NCBI GenBank assembly: GCA_900770535.1
Contig: CAAHDV010000129.1
Span: 1 to 13,986 of the forward strand
DNA length: 13,986 bases
Direction: 5' to 3'
Source: Lachnospiraceae bacterium
GTDB taxonomy: Bacteria; Bacillota; Clostridia; Lachnospirales; Lachnospiraceae
The position numbers were made by a program, and so were the translations under genes. The notes under the pieces were generated by a model. The model had not been told where the DNA came from, did no database searches, and was given only the letters and a program-made list of their open reading frames with translations. This document shows positions 12,897-13,986 of the stretch, in pieces; position 1 is the first letter of the stretch; each line of letters opens with the position of its first letter.

Positions 12897-13986
12897 ATGA
12901 AATTAAAAACGCGTCTTGCCATTGCTTTTGTAACATTCAGCGTCCTTCCCATTCTGTTTGTGGGGCTCATGCTGTCGGTAGGCCGTCTGTTTATGGTCTA
13001 CCGGATGGATGAATTTAGCCCGGAAGTAAAGACGATGATTGCTCAGTTGATGGTGACGGCTGTCATGATGCTCATGTTTATCTGTGGTTCCCTGACCATC
13101 TGGGTGTATCGATCCATTTTGCGGCCGTTAAGCAAGCTTCAGGAAGCGACCCGCAAGATCCGGGACGGCAATCTGGATTTCACCCTGGATATCGAGGAAG
13201 ATGATGAAATCGGGGAGTTGTGCCAGGATTTTGAGGAGATGCGCATCCGCTTAAAGGAGAGCGCGGAGCAGAAAATCCAGTATGATAATGAAAATAAGGA
13301 GCTAATCAGCAATATTTCCCATGATTTAAAAACGCCTATTACGGCCATCAAAGGCTATGTGGAGGGGATTCTGGACGGCGTGGCTTCCTCACCGGAGAAG
13401 CTGGACAAATATATCCGCACCATCTATAACAAGGCCAACGACATGGACCGGCTGATTGACGAGCTGACCTTTTATTCCAAAATCGACACCAACAAGATTC
13501 CGTACACGTTCAATAAGATCAATGTCAACAGCTATTTCCGTGACTGTGCGGAGGAGGTTGGTCTGGATATGGAATCCCGGGGCATCGAACTGGGGTATTT
13601 TAACTATGTCAATGAAGATGTGGAGGTTATTGCCGACGCGGAGCAAATGAAGCGTGTCATCAATAACATCATCAGCAACTCCGTCAAATATCTGGATAAG
13701 CCAAAGGGTATCATCAACATCCGCATCAAGGATGTGGGCGATTTCATTCAGGTAGAGATCGAGGACAATGGCCGGGGCATTGCCACGAAGGATTTACCTT
13801 ATATTTTTGACCGGTTCTACCGCACGGATTCTTCACGGAATTCGTCCAAGGGCGGAAGCGGCATCGGCCTTTCCATTGTGAAGAAGATCATTGAAGATCA
13901 TGGCGGCCGTATCTGGGCCACCAGCAAAGAAGGAATCGGCACGGAGATGCATTTTGTGCTGAGAAAATATCAGGAGGTAATACAAA
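12897..13986 (+). CDS. Sensor histidine kinase, 3' end outside the window
   Basis: This is a HAMP-type membrane sensor kinase of a two-component system; 363 codons are visible without a stop. Residues 8-28 and 48-71 are membrane helices with only about 20 residues between them, so little extracellular sensor exists. A HAMP domain follows (RPLSKLQEATRKIRDGNLDF). The dimerisation/phosphoacceptor helix has ISHDLKTP with H142. The ATPase domain shows the N box (NNIISNS, 256-262), G1 DNGRGI (290-295), the F box (FDRFYR) and G2 GGSGIGLS (319-326). ATG 12897 has SD AGAGGTG (12882-12888) eight bases before. After FVLRKY only a short tail is expected. AGGAGG at 13972-13977 looks like the SD of a following gene just outside the window. 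The signal and partner regulator are unknown; no response regulator precedes it here. Confidence 0.93.
   Translation, partial: MKLKTRLAIAFVTFSVLPILFVGLMLSVGRLFMVYRMDEFSPEVKTMIAQLMVTAVMMLMFICGSLTIWVYRSILRPLSKLQEATRKIRDGNLDFTLDIEEDDEIGELCQDFEEMRIRLKESAEQKIQYDNENKELISNISHDLKTPITAIKGYVEGILDGVASSPEKLDKYIRTIYNKANDMDRLIDELTFYSKIDTNKIPYTFNKINVNSYFRDCAEEVGLDMESRGIELGYFNYVNEDVEVIADAEQMKRVINNIISNSVKYLDKPKGIINIRIKDVGDFIQVEIEDNGRGIATKDLPYIFDRFYRTDSSRNSSKGGSGIGLSIVKKIIEDHGGRIWATSKEGIGTEMHFVLRKYQEVIQ
13972..13977 (+). promoter_or_regulatory. Probable SD of the next gene
   Basis: AGGAGG lies nine bases from the window end, inside the last codons of the kinase. It suggests that another gene starts within a few bases beyond the window, overlapping or abutting the kinase end. 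A response regulator would be a natural guess but cannot be seen. Confidence 0.4.

Noticed and set aside
12725..13012. 95-codon + strand frame spanning trpZ and the kinase start
   Set aside because: It is out of frame with both well-supported genes and runs through the inverted repeat; no SD or domain is visible.
1..13986. Mobile elements, CRISPR array, defence system or gene-transfer scar
   Set aside because: I found no transposase or integrase motifs, spaced direct repeats, tRNA attachment sites or toxin-antitoxin pairs, and composition looks even across the window apart from the DUF2953 linker.

Overview
The window looks like chromosomal DNA from an endospore-forming Firmicute of the class Clostridia, most probably Lachnospiraceae. 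The reasons are strong AGGAGG-type ribosome binding sites, mid-range GC, a GerW-type sporulation protein, a T-box riboswitch, and housekeeping gene order recognisable from Bacillus and Clostridia. The family-level call is inference. I see no phage, IS element, integron, CRISPR array or tRNA/rRNA gene.

Region 1 (1-4706, + strand) starts inside rimO and runs without real gaps through pgsA (CDP-diacylglycerol to PG-phosphate), cinA, a conserved unknown of 107 aa, a membrane-anchored DUF2953 (YtfI-like) protein and a GerW/YtfJ-type sporulation protein. Overlaps and zero-length junctions suggest translational coupling. A 45-aa two-helix membrane peptide with its own SD and a candidate promoter closes this block.

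Region 2 (4765-9537) is the conserved rpmB / asp23-fakA-recG block. rpmB (L28, with two CxxC pairs) is on the - strand and ends in a strong terminator. A 300-bp divergent intergenic region holds one good promoter for each direction. asp23 and fakA are adjoining, and a terminator-like hairpin separates them from recG. FakA feeds exogenous fatty acids into phospholipid synthesis and RecG remodels stalled forks.

Region 3 (9591-12822) is the best regulatory story here. A consensus promoter drives a complete T-box leader whose specifier codon reads UGG (Trp), with a perfect 14-bp terminator and a competing antiterminator. It controls a three-gene ABC importer: lipoprotein binding protein, permease and ATPase, matching the predicted tryptophan transporter TrpXYZ. 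Uncharged tRNA-Trp should therefore switch on import.

Region 4 (12845-13986) begins with an inverted repeat that seems to serve three roles: terminator of the transporter operon, extended -10 promoter in its loop, and SD of the next gene in its right arm. A sensor histidine kinase follows and runs off the window.

Most of this is known housekeeping biology. The points worth a second look are the Trp T-box details, the overlapping terminator/promoter/SD element, the rpmB leader, and the unknown small proteins. I found no convincing wholly new system.
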